Assembly: GCF_014191255.1 (NCBI RefSeq)
Contig: NZ_JACHWH010000001.1
Location: 1,488,001 to 1,552,000, forward strand
Direction of reading: 5' to 3'
DNA length: 64,000 nucleotides
From: Amycolatopsis bartoniae
GTDB taxonomy: Bacteria > Actinomycetota > Actinomycetes > Mycobacteriales > Pseudonocardiaceae
Part shown: one piece after another, positions 33,356 to 40,925 of the stretch
Layout of the letters: every line of letters begins with the position of its first letter
Position numbering within the stretch: the first letter of the stretch is position 1
Program-made: the position numbers and the translations under genes
The notes under the pieces: model-generated
Seen by the model: only the letters and a program-made list of their open reading frames with translations
The model's database searches: none
Told to the model about the DNA's origin: nothing

Positions 33356-34455
33356 ACGCCTGGGCCCACGCGATCAGGACCGGCTGGGTCGTGACCGGCG
33401 AGGTGCCCGGCCCGGACGTCGACGAGTTCGCCGACCCGGCGGAGATCACCCGCGCCCTCGCCGGCGCGCAGTCCGCAACTTTACTGGCGGTCCAACACCC
33501 GCACCGGACGCCGGAAGGCCGCGGCCTCTCGCTCGCCGAGGCCCTGCCCCGCGCCCGCCGCGTTCTGGACGGCCTCCTCACGAGCGCCTACCGCGAAGTG
33601 CACGACGTCGTCGCCGTCTACGAGGTCGCCGGCCGCACGATCGGCGTTCTCTGCCTTGTCGATCCGAGCATTGTCAACGTTCGACACAGCGAACAGGTCT
33701 ACCAGCGGATTGTCGACGATCGGACAATCGCACTTTCCGGTTTGGGGCTTGCCACCAGTGCGGCGATGCTCGTGCCCCTCTCCGACGGCGAGCGGCTGAC
33801 CGCGGCCGCACGGCGGGCGACCGTCGGCCGGGAACCCGCGGTGACCACGAAGGACGCGCACCGGCTGTGGCTCATCGGCCCGGGCCCCGTGCAGGACGAA
33901 CTCCTCGCCATCGCGCAAAGCGGACCGCTGCTGGTCGCCGACGGCAACCACCGCGTCGCCGCCGCGGCGGCCGCGCACACCGGCCTCTTCGCCCTGGTCA
34001 CCGCTGGCCCGGACCTGCACGTGGGCGCCATTCACCGCGCGCTCACCGGCACCGGGCTCAGCCACGCGGACCTCGCCGACGCGTGGCGCCGGATCGGGCT
34101 CACCGTCCACGAGGTACCGGACGCCGAGCCACCACGACTGCCGGGCACAGTGACCGTTTCACCCGACCTGGTGGTCGAACTGCCCGAACCGGATGGTCCG
34201 CTGCCGCACATCGACCACGGCACCGTCGAGGACCTGCTGCTCGCCCGCGCGCTCGGCGTCGACCCCGAAGGACCGCACGTACGAGTGGTGCCGGAGGGCC
34301 ACGACCCCGGCCCGGACGTCGACGCGCTCCTGCAGCTGGCGCCGGTGCCGCTGGCGGACGTGCTCGCGGTGCACGACCAGGGCCGCCGGATGCCGCGCAA
34401 GGCCACCTACTTCACGCCGAAACCCCGCAGCGGCCTGCTGCTCGCGCAGCTCTAG
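33352..34455 (+). CDS. DUF1015 family protein
   Basis: A 367-residue protein of the DUF1015 family. The conserved LLVADGNHRVAAA (the ADGHHRY block of the family) and the C-terminal MPRKATYFTPKPRSGLL are diagnostic. The family is widespread and of unknown function, often linked with serine or phosphonate-type metabolism. Two TTGTC[AG]AC words (33671-33680 and 33710-33719) lie in its coding sequence at Ile-Val-Asn and Ile-Val-Asp codons, in a locally AT-richer stretch. Its TAG stop shares CTAG with the stop of the convergent DUF2127 gene. Confidence 0.87.
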   Translation: MNAWAHAIRTGWVVTGEVPGPDVDEFADPAEITRALAGAQSATLLAVQHPHRTPEGRGLSLAEALPRARRVLDGLLTSAYREVHDVVAVYEVAGRTIGVLCLVDPSIVNVRHSEQVYQRIVDDRTIALSGLGLATSAAMLVPLSDGERLTAAARRATVGREPAVTTKDAHRLWLIGPGPVQDELLAIAQSGPLLVADGNHRVAAAAAAHTGLFALVTAGPDLHVGAIHRALTGTGLSHADLADAWRRIGLTVHEVPDAEPPRLPGTVTVSPDLVVELPEPDGPLPHIDHGTVEDLLLARALGVDPEGPHVRVVPEGHDPGPDVDALLQLAPVPLADVLAVHDQGRRMPRKATYFTPKPRSGLLLAQL

Positions 34456-35294
34456 GGTCCCGGCAGCACCCGTTCGAGCGCCGACCAGCCGGTGTCGAGA
34501 GTCCGCTCGTGTTCCTCGGCCCGGCCGCCGCCACGCAGGCCGAACAGGCGCTTCGCGAACAGCAGGTACACCACCACCGCGAGGTTGATCAGCAGCGTGA
34601 GGATCTTGAGCACGCTGACCTTGTGCGTCAGCTCGTAGATCTCCGGCACCAGCAGCACGGCCGTGGCCACGAACGTCAGGTACTCCGCCCAGCGCCGGGC
34701 CAGCCACAGCCCCACCGCCTCGACGCCCTCCAGCACCGCGTACGCCACCAACACCGCGCCGACCAGCCACAACGTCGTCGCGCGGGCGTTGAACAGCTTC
34801 TCCGCCTCGCCGAGGATGCCTTCGCCCGAGCTGCCGGAACGACCACCGAGCGCGGCCTGCAACGCGTCCATGACCCGGAAGAACGGGTCGCTGAGCGCCT
34901 GCCGCTCGTGCGCGAACGCGAAGACGGCGACGGCGAGCGCGGCCAGCACGACGAAGTGCAGCAACCGGTCGAGCGCGATGAGCCGCAGCACGTACCGGTC
35001 GCGCAGCAGCTTGCCCCGCAGCGGAACGTCCACCTCGTGCGGCTCCGGCAGGTACTCGCGCACCGGCGCCTCGGGCGGCGGCAGCGGGATCCAGCCGTCG
35101 CAACGCAGGCAGCGGTGCCAGCGCAGGCCGTCCCGCTCACGCACCACCATCGCGTCCTCGGGCCGGATCCGGGCGGTGTCTCGCCCGATCAGGTGGTGCC
35201 CGTGCCGCGCGCAGCCCAGCAGCTCGTAGGTCAGCCAGCGCTTCCGGCCCGCCGTTCCCGGCGGGGCGAGGAGCTGTTCTTCGGGCTCTGTCAC
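34452..35294 (-). CDS. DUF2127 family membrane protein
   Basis: A 280-residue protein. The N-terminal ~60 residues are soluble, with a zinc-ribbon-like pair (GCARHG ... HRCLRCDG). Four membrane helices follow: ~108-128, 172-192, ~200-218 and ~228-248. The block YVLRLIALDRLLHFVVLAAL and the AYAVLEGVEAVGLW segment fit DUF2127. The function is unknown. The gene converges on DUF1015 with interlocked stop codons. Confidence 0.83.
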   Translation of the reverse strand: MTEPEEQLLAPPGTAGRKRWLTYELLGCARHGHHLIGRDTARIRPEDAMVVRERDGLRWHRCLRCDGWIPLPPPEAPVREYLPEPHEVDVPLRGKLLRDRYVLRLIALDRLLHFVVLAALAVAVFAFAHERQALSDPFFRVMDALQAALGGRSGSSGEGILGEAEKLFNARATTLWLVGAVLVAYAVLEGVEAVGLWLARRWAEYLTFVATAVLLVPEIYELTHKVSVLKILTLLINLAVVVYLLFAKRLFGLRGGGRAEEHERTLDTGWSALERVLPGP

Positions 35295-35345
35295 GAACGG
35301 CAGGCTAACGCACGTGCACGGGTCCCGTGCAGCGCAAAGATACGA

Positions 35346-35360
35346 TCTGCAAATTGCAGA
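35346..35360. promoter_or_regulatory. 15-bp palindrome TCTGCAA-A-TTGCAGA
   Basis: Perfect 7-bp arms around one base lie in the AT-richer gap between DUF2127 and the small cysteine-rich gene, about 105 bp before the latter. Local base composition and symmetry suggest a promoter-operator. The regulator is unknown. Confidence 0.45.
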
Positions 35361-35465
35361 AACTACTCGGTTTCAGTGAGCGAATCCGGAGTTTGCTACA
35401 TTCCGGTGACGACGCTTCTGGGTCCGCACGGGCCGCCCTATGCTGCAGAGAGCCGAGAGAACCGG

Positions 35466-35702
35466 ATGGTAATCATGGCAACTCGCATTGATTTCGGACC
35501 CGGCGAAACGTGTTTCGCCTGCCTCGTACCGCGCGACCAGACACCAGTGAACGAAGAATGGTGCTACGACGTGTACCACAGGCCGCTGTGCGGCCAGTGC
35601 GCCCGAGACGAATGCATTATCCACGAGCCGTGGGGTGAGGAATTTCCGGAAGTGGAATTCCTGTCGCGGGACGCCGCGACCCTGTCGTATTTGGCCCGTT
35701 GA
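35466..35702 (+). CDS. Small cysteine-rich (zinc-ribbon-like) protein
   Basis: A 78-residue protein of unknown family. It carries CFAC (C16, C19), a lone Cys33, and CGQC (C42, C45) with a further Cys50 and His. Two CxxC pairs in this spacing commonly bind zinc. The C-terminus is acidic (EPWGEEFPEVEFL). It has lower GC and less biased codons than its neighbours, which suggests either recent acquisition or selection on a small gene. Start ATG 35466 or 35475. A palindrome upstream suggests regulation. It lies before the paaX-like gene but there is a 77-bp gap. Confidence 0.68.
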   Translation: MVIMATRIDFGPGETCFACLVPRDQTPVNEEWCYDVYHRPLCGQCARDECIIHEPWGEEFPEVEFLSRDAATLSYLAR

Positions 35703-35779
35703 CGAACTACTCCTGCCGCACCCACCGGACCCGTCGCGGTATACCGTGGTCGAACTGACCGGCCACGGGAGGTGACGGG

Positions 35780-36664
35780 GTGATGGGGGACGCGGCACGC
35801 CCCACGGTGAGCAGGCGGCGCGAGGTCAGCCACACGAGCGCGCGCTCGCTGCTGATGACCGTGCTCGGTGAGTTCGTCCTCCCGCGCGGCCGTCCCGTCT
35901 GGACGTCGACGCTGGTCGACGTGCTGGCGATGTTCGGCGTCGAGGAGAAGTCGGCCCGCCAGGCGCTCGCGCGCACGGCGGCCGAGGGCTGGCTCGTGTC
36001 CGAGCGCGTCGGCAGGCGGGTCCGCTGGTCGCTGACCCCGCCGGGGCGGCGGCTGCTCACCGAGGGCGCGGAGCGGATCTACAGCTTCGGCCGCGACGGC
36101 GGCAGCTGGGACGGGCAGTGGCTGATGCTGCTCGTTTCGGTGCCCGAGACCAAAAGGGACCTGCGGCACAGCCTCCGCACGCGGTTGACGTGGGCCGGTT
36201 TCGGCTCGCCGACGCCGGGGGTGTGGATCAGCGCGGACCCCAGTCGCCAGGACGAGGCGGACGGCATCGTGCGCGAGCTCGGCCTGGACCGGGAGGCGAT
36301 GTCGTTCGTCGCCGCCTACGGCCGGATCGGCGACGAGGACGCGATGGTGTCGCGCGCCTGGGACCTGACCGCGCTCGGGGAGCGGTACGAGGACTTCATC
36401 GACGAGTTCACCGGACTGCACCCCGACGGCGGCGGCGAGGTCCTGCACGCGCAGACGCGGCTCGTGCACGAGTGGCGCCGCTTCCCGTTCCTCGACCCGC
36501 AACTGCCGGTGCGGCTGCTGCCGCCGAACTGGAGCGGGGTGCAGGCCGCGGAGCTGTTCCACCGCCTGCACGTCGAGTGGCGGCCCGCCGCGCAGCGGCA
36601 CTGGGCGCTGGTGACGGACGACGAGGAGACCGCTCAGATCTCCCAGACCTCGCCGGCGGGCTGA
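35780..36664 (+). CDS. PaaX family transcriptional regulator
   Basis: A 294-residue protein with the PaaX layout: N-terminal winged helix (SLLMTVLGEFVLPRG, FGVEEKSARQALARTAAEGW, VGRRVRWSLTPPGRRLL), the middle domain (WDGQWLMLLVSVPETKRDLR, TPGVWISADP) and the C-terminal domain (FIDEFTGL, LVHEWRRFPFLDPQLP). PaaX binds phenylacetyl-CoA and represses phenylacetate genes. Styrene degradation yields phenylacetate, so its nearness to the StyA/StyB-like genes is suggestive. The start is GTG 35780 or ATG 35783. It overlaps the convergent IclR gene by 31 bp. Confidence 0.88.
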   Translation: MMGDAARPTVSRRREVSHTSARSLLMTVLGEFVLPRGRPVWTSTLVDVLAMFGVEEKSARQALARTAAEGWLVSERVGRRVRWSLTPPGRRLLTEGAERIYSFGRDGGSWDGQWLMLLVSVPETKRDLRHSLRTRLTWAGFGSPTPGVWISADPSRQDEADGIVRELGLDREAMSFVAAYGRIGDEDAMVSRAWDLTALGERYEDFIDEFTGLHPDGGGEVLHAQTRLVHEWRRFPFLDPQLPVRLLPPNWSGVQAAELFHRLHVEWRPAAQRHWALVTDDEETAQISQTSPAG

Positions 36665-37329
36665 GTCAGCCGGGTGGCGGTACGCCGCACGGCGTCGGCG
36701 GCTTTGTCCTCACTGATGTCCCCGGCGACGAACACCACCGCCACGCAGCCGACGGTGCCTTCGGCGAGCCAGACCGGCGCGGCGATCTCCGTGAGCCCGG
36801 CGTGCAGCTCGCCCACCGTGCGCACGTAACCCGTCTGCCGCGCCCAGCCGATTTCGGGCCGCTCGTCCGGTCGCGGCGGCGCCGCCGACCGGATCGCCAG
36901 CCCGCACGCGCCGCGGTCCAGCGGCGCCCGCGTCCACGGCCGGTACGCGGCGACGCCGATGCGGTCCCGGTCCGGCTCCGCCGTGACCAGCGTGACGACC
37001 TGCCCGGCCCGGGGCACGGCGAAGAAAGCGGTGGCGCCGACGGCGTTCGCCAGCTCCGCGAGCACGTCGTGCAGCTGCGCCTGGGTGTCGCCGAGCACCG
37101 AGCGCGTCAGCACCAGCAGGCCGAGCCCGAGGGTGTACCGGCCTTCCGTAGTACGCCGAACGAGTTCCCGATCTTCCAGCGTGCGCAGGATCCGGTAGAC
37201 AATCGACCGATGCAGTCCGGTCGCCGCAGCCAGCTCCTGGCTGGAGCGGGCCTGCCCGTCGGCCAGGATTTCGAGCACGTCGAGGGCGCGGTCGAGCGTC
37301 TGCGCCCGCACCCCGGGCTTGGTTTCCAC
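36634..37329 (-). CDS. IclR family transcriptional regulator
   Basis: A 231-residue IclR protein. The winged helix spans residues ~8-65 (TLDRALDVLEILADGQ, AAATGLHRSIVYRILRTLE). The effector-binding domain contains VGATAFFAVPRAG, PLDRGACGLAIRSA and the tail typical of the family. It is divergent from the flavin reductase / StyA-like genes with the palindrome GCTCGA-ATA-TCGAGC in the gap, so it probably controls them. The effector is likely an aromatic or its metabolite. Confidence 0.9.
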   Translation of the reverse strand: METKPGVRAQTLDRALDVLEILADGQARSSQELAAATGLHRSIVYRILRTLEDRELVRRTTEGRYTLGLGLLVLTRSVLGDTQAQLHDVLAELANAVGATAFFAVPRAGQVVTLVTAEPDRDRIGVAAYRPWTRAPLDRGACGLAIRSAAPPRPDERPEIGWARQTGYVRTVGELHAGLTEIAAPVWLAEGTVGCVAVVFVAGDISEDKAADAVRRTATRLTQPAGEVWEI

Positions 37330-37376
37330 CCCGTGCTCCCCTCACTGTTGTGCCGATCACCCTAACACGCTATGGT

Positions 37377-37391
37377 GCTCGAATATCGAGC
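37377..37391. promoter_or_regulatory. Palindromic operator GCTCGA-ATA-TCGAGC
   Basis: Perfect 6-bp arms around ATA lie in the gap between the divergent iclR and flavin reductase genes, 47 bp from the IclR start. IclR-family sites are often palindromes of this size. It is a good candidate for control of the monooxygenase operon. Confidence 0.6.
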
Positions 37392-37449
37392 TGACAGCGT
37401 CGTCATTGCTCGATACCAGAGCCGCTGCCGGGAGGATTTCAGGGCCGAG

Positions 37450-37962
37450 ATGTCGCCGCGACACCGTCCACCGATCGATCCCCAGTCGTTCCGCCGCACG
37501 ATGAGCCGGTTCACCAGCGGCGTCACCGTCGTCACGACGATCGACGGCGAGCACGTGCACGGCATGACCGCCAACGGCTTCCTGTCCGTCTCCCTCCAGC
37601 CGCCGCTGGTGCTCGTCTCCCTCGCCCAGAGCTCACGCATGGCCGGGCTGCTGCGGCGCACCGGCCGCTACGGCGTCAGCGTGCTCGCCGACGACCAGCA
37701 GCTGCACTCACAGCACTTCGCCGGCCGTCCGGTGGCGGGGCTCGACCCCGAGTTCGACCGCGTCGACGGCATCGCCTACCTGCGTGGCTCGCTCGGCCGG
37801 ATCGGTTGCGACGTCGTGGAGATCCACCCCGCCGGCGACCACCTGCTGTTCCTCGGGCAGGTCACCCACCTGGCGCACTCCGACCGCAACCCGCTGGTGT
37901 TCTTCACGGGGACCTACCGGGCGCTCTACGCGGACTCGGGCGACGAGCTGTTCACCTACTGA
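37450..37962 (+). CDS. Flavin reductase, small component of a two-component monooxygenase (StyB-like)
   Basis: A 170-residue flavin-reductase-like protein with the split-barrel landmarks FTSGVTVVTTIDG, VHGMTANGFLSVSLQPPLVLVSL, and the HLAHSDRNPLVFFTGTYR tail. It should reduce FAD or FMN with NADH and hand it to a monooxygenase. The next gene, 13 bp downstream, is a StyA-type oxygenase, so the pair forms one enzyme. The start ATG 37450 has a GGGAGG about 10-16 bases upstream. Confidence 0.88.
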   Translation: MSPRHRPPIDPQSFRRTMSRFTSGVTVVTTIDGEHVHGMTANGFLSVSLQPPLVLVSLAQSSRMAGLLRRTGRYGVSVLADDQQLHSQHFAGRPVAGLDPEFDRVDGIAYLRGSLGRIGCDVVEIHPAGDHLLFLGQVTHLAHSDRNPLVFFTGTYRALYADSGDELFTY

Positions 37963-37975
37963 CGAAGGAGCGGTC

Positions 37976-39202
37976 ATGGAAGGCATCGGCATCGTCGGCG
38001 CGGGCATCGCGGGCCTGCACCTGGGACTCCTGCTCCGGCAGCACGACGTGCCGGTCACCATCTACAGCGACCGCACGTCCGAGCAGCTTGCCGGCGGCCG
38101 CATGCTCAACAGCGTCGCCCACCACCACGCGACGATCGAGCGGGAGCGCGCGCTCGGCGTCGACCACTGGGCGGGCGAGGAGTACTTCTACTTCGGCCAC
38201 CACCACTACCTCGGCGGCCCGCAGCCGCTGCGGTTCCCCGGGTTCTTCCAGGCCCCGTCGCGAGCCATCGACTACCGCATCTACCTGCCGACGCTGTTGC
38301 AGGACTTCGTCGCCCGCGGCGGCGAGTTCGAGGTTCGGCCGGTGCAGGCGGCGGACGTGGTGCTGCTGTCGGAACGGCACGAGCTGGTGGTGATCGCGTC
38401 GGGCCGGGGCAACATGAGCGCGATGTTCCCGCGCCGCGCCGACAAGTCGCCCTACGACTCGCCGCAGCGGAAGCTGTGCGTCGGCCTGTACGAGGGCGTC
38501 GCGCCTTCGGAGCCGCGTGGTGTCACGATGAGCGTCGCGCCGGGGCAGGGCGAGATGCTGGAGATCCCGATGTACTCCGCGGCCGGGCACGTCACGGCGC
38601 TGCTGTTCGAGAACGTGCCGGGCGGGGACCTGGAGATGCTCGCGGAGATCGGGTACGACGACGATCCGGCGGGCTTCGAGAAGACGATCCTGGAGAAGAC
38701 GCGGGAGCACCACCCGTCGACGTTCGAGCGCATCGACCCCGCGAAGTTCCGCCTGACCAGCCCGCTCGACCTGCTGCAGGGCGGCGTGCTGCCGTCGGTG
38801 CGTGAGGACTACGCGCGGCTGCCGAACGGCCGGTACGTGGTGGCGCTCGGCGACGCGCACGTGGTGGTGGACCCGGTGGTCGGGCAGGGTGCGAACTGCG
38901 CGTCGTACTCGGCGGGGGAGCTGGGGCAGGCGATACTGGAGGACCCGAACTTCGACGAGCGGTTCTGCCAGAAGGTCGCGGACCGGCGGCGCAACCGGGT
39001 GCACGCCACGGCAGACTGGACCAACCTGATGATCCGCACGCCCCCGCCGCCGCACCTGCTGCGGCTGCTCGTGGCGATGGCGCAGAACCAGGCCGTGGCC
39101 GACGAGTTCACCGAGAACTTCAGCTGGCCCGACCGGCAGTGGGACGTGCTGGCGACACCGGAACGGGTGGAGCGGCACCTCGTCCGGCACGGCGTCGCCT
39201 GA
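37976..39202 (+). CDS. Styrene/indole monooxygenase oxygenase component (StyA-like)
   Basis: A 408-residue FAD enzyme. The N-terminal Rossmann motif is GIVGAGIAGLHLG. The block RMLNSVAHHHATIERERALG and the FPGFFQAPSRAIDYRIYLP segment match StyA-type epoxidases. The late VALGDAHVVVDPVVGQGANCAS holds the GD motif. StyA adds an oxygen atom across the vinyl group of styrene or the pyrrole bond of indole, using reduced FAD from its partner. It lies directly after the flavin reductase and before an epoxide-hydrolase-like gene, a sensible order for epoxide formation then hydrolysis. The GGAG site is six bases from the ATG. Confidence 0.88.
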   Translation: MEGIGIVGAGIAGLHLGLLLRQHDVPVTIYSDRTSEQLAGGRMLNSVAHHHATIERERALGVDHWAGEEYFYFGHHHYLGGPQPLRFPGFFQAPSRAIDYRIYLPTLLQDFVARGGEFEVRPVQAADVVLLSERHELVVIASGRGNMSAMFPRRADKSPYDSPQRKLCVGLYEGVAPSEPRGVTMSVAPGQGEMLEIPMYSAAGHVTALLFENVPGGDLEMLAEIGYDDDPAGFEKTILEKTREHHPSTFERIDPAKFRLTSPLDLLQGGVLPSVREDYARLPNGRYVVALGDAHVVVDPVVGQGANCASYSAGELGQAILEDPNFDERFCQKVADRRRNRVHATADWTNLMIRTPPPPHLLRLLVAMAQNQAVADEFTENFSWPDRQWDVLATPERVERHLVRHGVA

Positions 39203-39257
39203 ATCCACTGTGGACTCCTGACGGGAACTGTCGGTGGGTGCGGCTAGGGTTCCGGGC

Positions 39258-40088
39258 GTGACCGAGCACCTGAGCATCCCCACCCCCGCCGGCTCCTTCG
39301 ACGCGATCGCGGCGGGGCCCGCCGACGGGCGGCCCGTCCTGTTCCTGCACGGGTTCCCCGAGGCGGCCGTCGCCTGGGAGTACCAGGTCAACGTGCTGGG
39401 GCGCCGGGGTTTCCGCGCGGTGGCGCCGGACCAGCGCGGCTACTCGCCTGGGGTACGGCCGTCGACGGTGGCGGAGTACGGGGTGAGCGAGCTGGTGGGC
39501 GACGTGCTGGCGATCGCGGACGAGCTGGGCTGGTCGCGGTTCGACCTGGTGGGCCACGACTGGGGCGGGGCCGTCGCGTGGTGGACGGCGGCGGAGCACC
39601 CGCAGCGGTTGCGGACGCTGACGTCGGTGACCACGCCGCACCCCGGCGCCCTGGCCGAGGCGCTGCGCACGGACGAGGACCAGCAGCTGCGGTCGCAGTA
39701 CATGCGGGACTGGCGCAGCAGCAGCACGGAGCGGCAGATGCTCGCCAACGGCGGCGAGGCGCTGCGGCGGATGTTCGAGTGGCGGGTGGGCCAGAGCCGG
39801 GTGGACGAGTACCTGCGGCGGCTGTCCGAGCCGGGGGCGCTGACGGCGGCGCTGAACTGGTACCGGGCGGGCAGGCCCGCGGGGTCGATCGGCAAGGTCG
39901 AGGTGCCGACGCTGTACGTGTGGAGCACCGAGGACGTGGCCTTCGGCTCCACGGCCGCCTTCGGCACCGAGCAGTGGGTCACGGGGCCGTACTCGTTCCA
40001 GATGCTGGAGGACGTCAGCCACTGGGTGCCGGAGGAGGTGCCGGAGGTGCTGACCGGGGTGATCCTGGAACACCTGCAGGGCAGGTGA
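39258..40088 (+). CDS. Alpha/beta hydrolase, probable epoxide hydrolase
   Basis: A 276-residue alpha/beta hydrolase. The oxyanion motif is HGFPE, the nucleophile elbow is GHDWGG (Asp instead of Ser, as in epoxide hydrolases and haloalkane dehalogenases), and the C-terminal histidine is in VSHWVPEE. An Asp nucleophile together with the HGFPE motif points to epoxide hydrolase. It lies 55 bp downstream of the StyA-like gene and could open the epoxide that the monooxygenase makes. GTG start; the ribosome site is weak. Confidence 0.87.
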   Translation: MTEHLSIPTPAGSFDAIAAGPADGRPVLFLHGFPEAAVAWEYQVNVLGRRGFRAVAPDQRGYSPGVRPSTVAEYGVSELVGDVLAIADELGWSRFDLVGHDWGGAVAWWTAAEHPQRLRTLTSVTTPHPGALAEALRTDEDQQLRSQYMRDWRSSSTERQMLANGGEALRRMFEWRVGQSRVDEYLRRLSEPGALTAALNWYRAGRPAGSIGKVEVPTLYVWSTEDVAFGSTAAFGTEQWVTGPYSFQMLEDVSHWVPEEVPEVLTGVILEHLQGR

Positions 40089-40094
40089 GGCGGT

Positions 40095-40179
40095 CAGGAC
40101 GAGCGTCCTGAAGCCCGGGACACCACCCCCGCTGGGGATCCGACAAACCGGCTTTTCGCCCGGCCGGGCGAAAAGCCGG
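40095..40179. terminator. Two hairpins between convergent genes; bidirectional terminator
   Basis: CAGGAC-GAGC-GTCCTG (40095-40110) is followed by a 32-bp perfect palindrome at 40148-40179. The arm is CCGGCTTTTCGCCC around GGCC. In both directions a run of T or A sits inside the stem, and the site lies between the hydrolase stop and the convergent DUF2795 gene. It suits termination from both sides. Confidence 0.85.
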
Positions 40180-40185
40180 CCGCCG

Positions 40186-40380
40186 TCAGTTGCGTGAGAA
40201 CTCCTGGCTCACGGCGTTCGGGCCGTCGTACTCGCGGTCCGGCATCGACTTGAGGTGCTCCAGCACTGCGTCGTCCGCGCCCTGCGACTTGGCGTGCTCC
40301 ACCAGCGCGTCGCGGCTGGCCGGGTAGTCCACGCCGGACAGGAACTTCTGCATCTGAATCGGGTTCGGAGTGTCCGCCAT
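40186..40380 (-). CDS. DUF2795 domain-containing protein
   Basis: A 64-residue protein matching DUF2795: NPIQMQKFLSGVDYPASRDA, LVEHAKSQGADDAVLEHLKS, then MPDREYDGPNAVSQ. Members are small, helical and common in actinobacteria, with no proven function. The start ATG lies behind AAGGGAGAAGC. It is monocistronic, ending next to a strong bidirectional terminator. Confidence 0.88.
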   Translation of the reverse strand: MADTPNPIQMQKFLSGVDYPASRDALVEHAKSQGADDAVLEHLKSMPDREYDGPNAVSQEFSRN

Positions 40381-40504
40381 GATGCTTCTCCCTTCCTTGC
40401 TCCGGCCCCCGGCTACCCACCCTCGCGCCCGTCATTCATGCCCGATTCGGGCACCCCGCGACCGACCACCGAAAACTGTCGGTGGGCGCCGCTACGGTCG
40501 CGGC

Positions 40505-40924
40505 ATGGCATACGACTTCCAGGTGACCGTTGATTCCGCCGACCCGCACGCCCTGGCCGACTGGTGGGCCGAGGCGCTGGGCTGGCACGTCGAGCCGAGT
40601 GACGAGGCGTTCATCAGGCGGATGGTCGCCGAGGGCCACGCGAAGGAGGAGGACACGAAGACCCACCGGGGCGTGCTGGTCTGGCGCATCGGGGCGGCGA
40701 TCCGGCACCCGGAGTCCGGCCGCCGCGTGCTCTTCCAGCAGGTTCCGGAGCCGAAAACGGTCAAGAACCGCGTCCACCTCGACGTGCACGTGGGCGAGCA
40801 CAGGGACGCCGAGGCGGCGCGCCTGACGAGCATGGGCGCGAAGGAGGTGTACCGCGGGCGCCAGGGCCCGTACACGTGGATCACGATGACCGACCCCGAA
40901 GGCAACGAGCTCTGCCTGGTGTGA
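40505..40924 (+). CDS. VOC family protein (glyoxalase-like)
   Basis: A 139-residue vicinal-oxygen-chelate protein. Its elements are VTVDSADPHALADWWAEALG, VLFQQVPEPKTVKNRVHLDV and ITMTDPEGNELCLV, matching the Glyoxalase_6-like group. Metal-ligand positions are not conserved enough to name a reaction. The ATG at 40505 gives the family length. The stop lies one base from the stop of the convergent ThDP gene. Confidence 0.82.
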   Translation: MAYDFQVTVDSADPHALADWWAEALGWHVEPSDEAFIRRMVAEGHAKEEDTKTHRGVLVWRIGAAIRHPESGRRVLFQQVPEPKTVKNRVHLDVHVGEHRDAEAARLTSMGAKEVYRGRQGPYTWITMTDPEGNELCLV

Positions 40925-40925
40925 A

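Noticed and set aside
33867..35702. A 611-residue plus-strand ORF
   Set aside because: Only its last 78 codons are credible (the cysteine-rich protein). The rest shadows DUF1015 and DUF2127.
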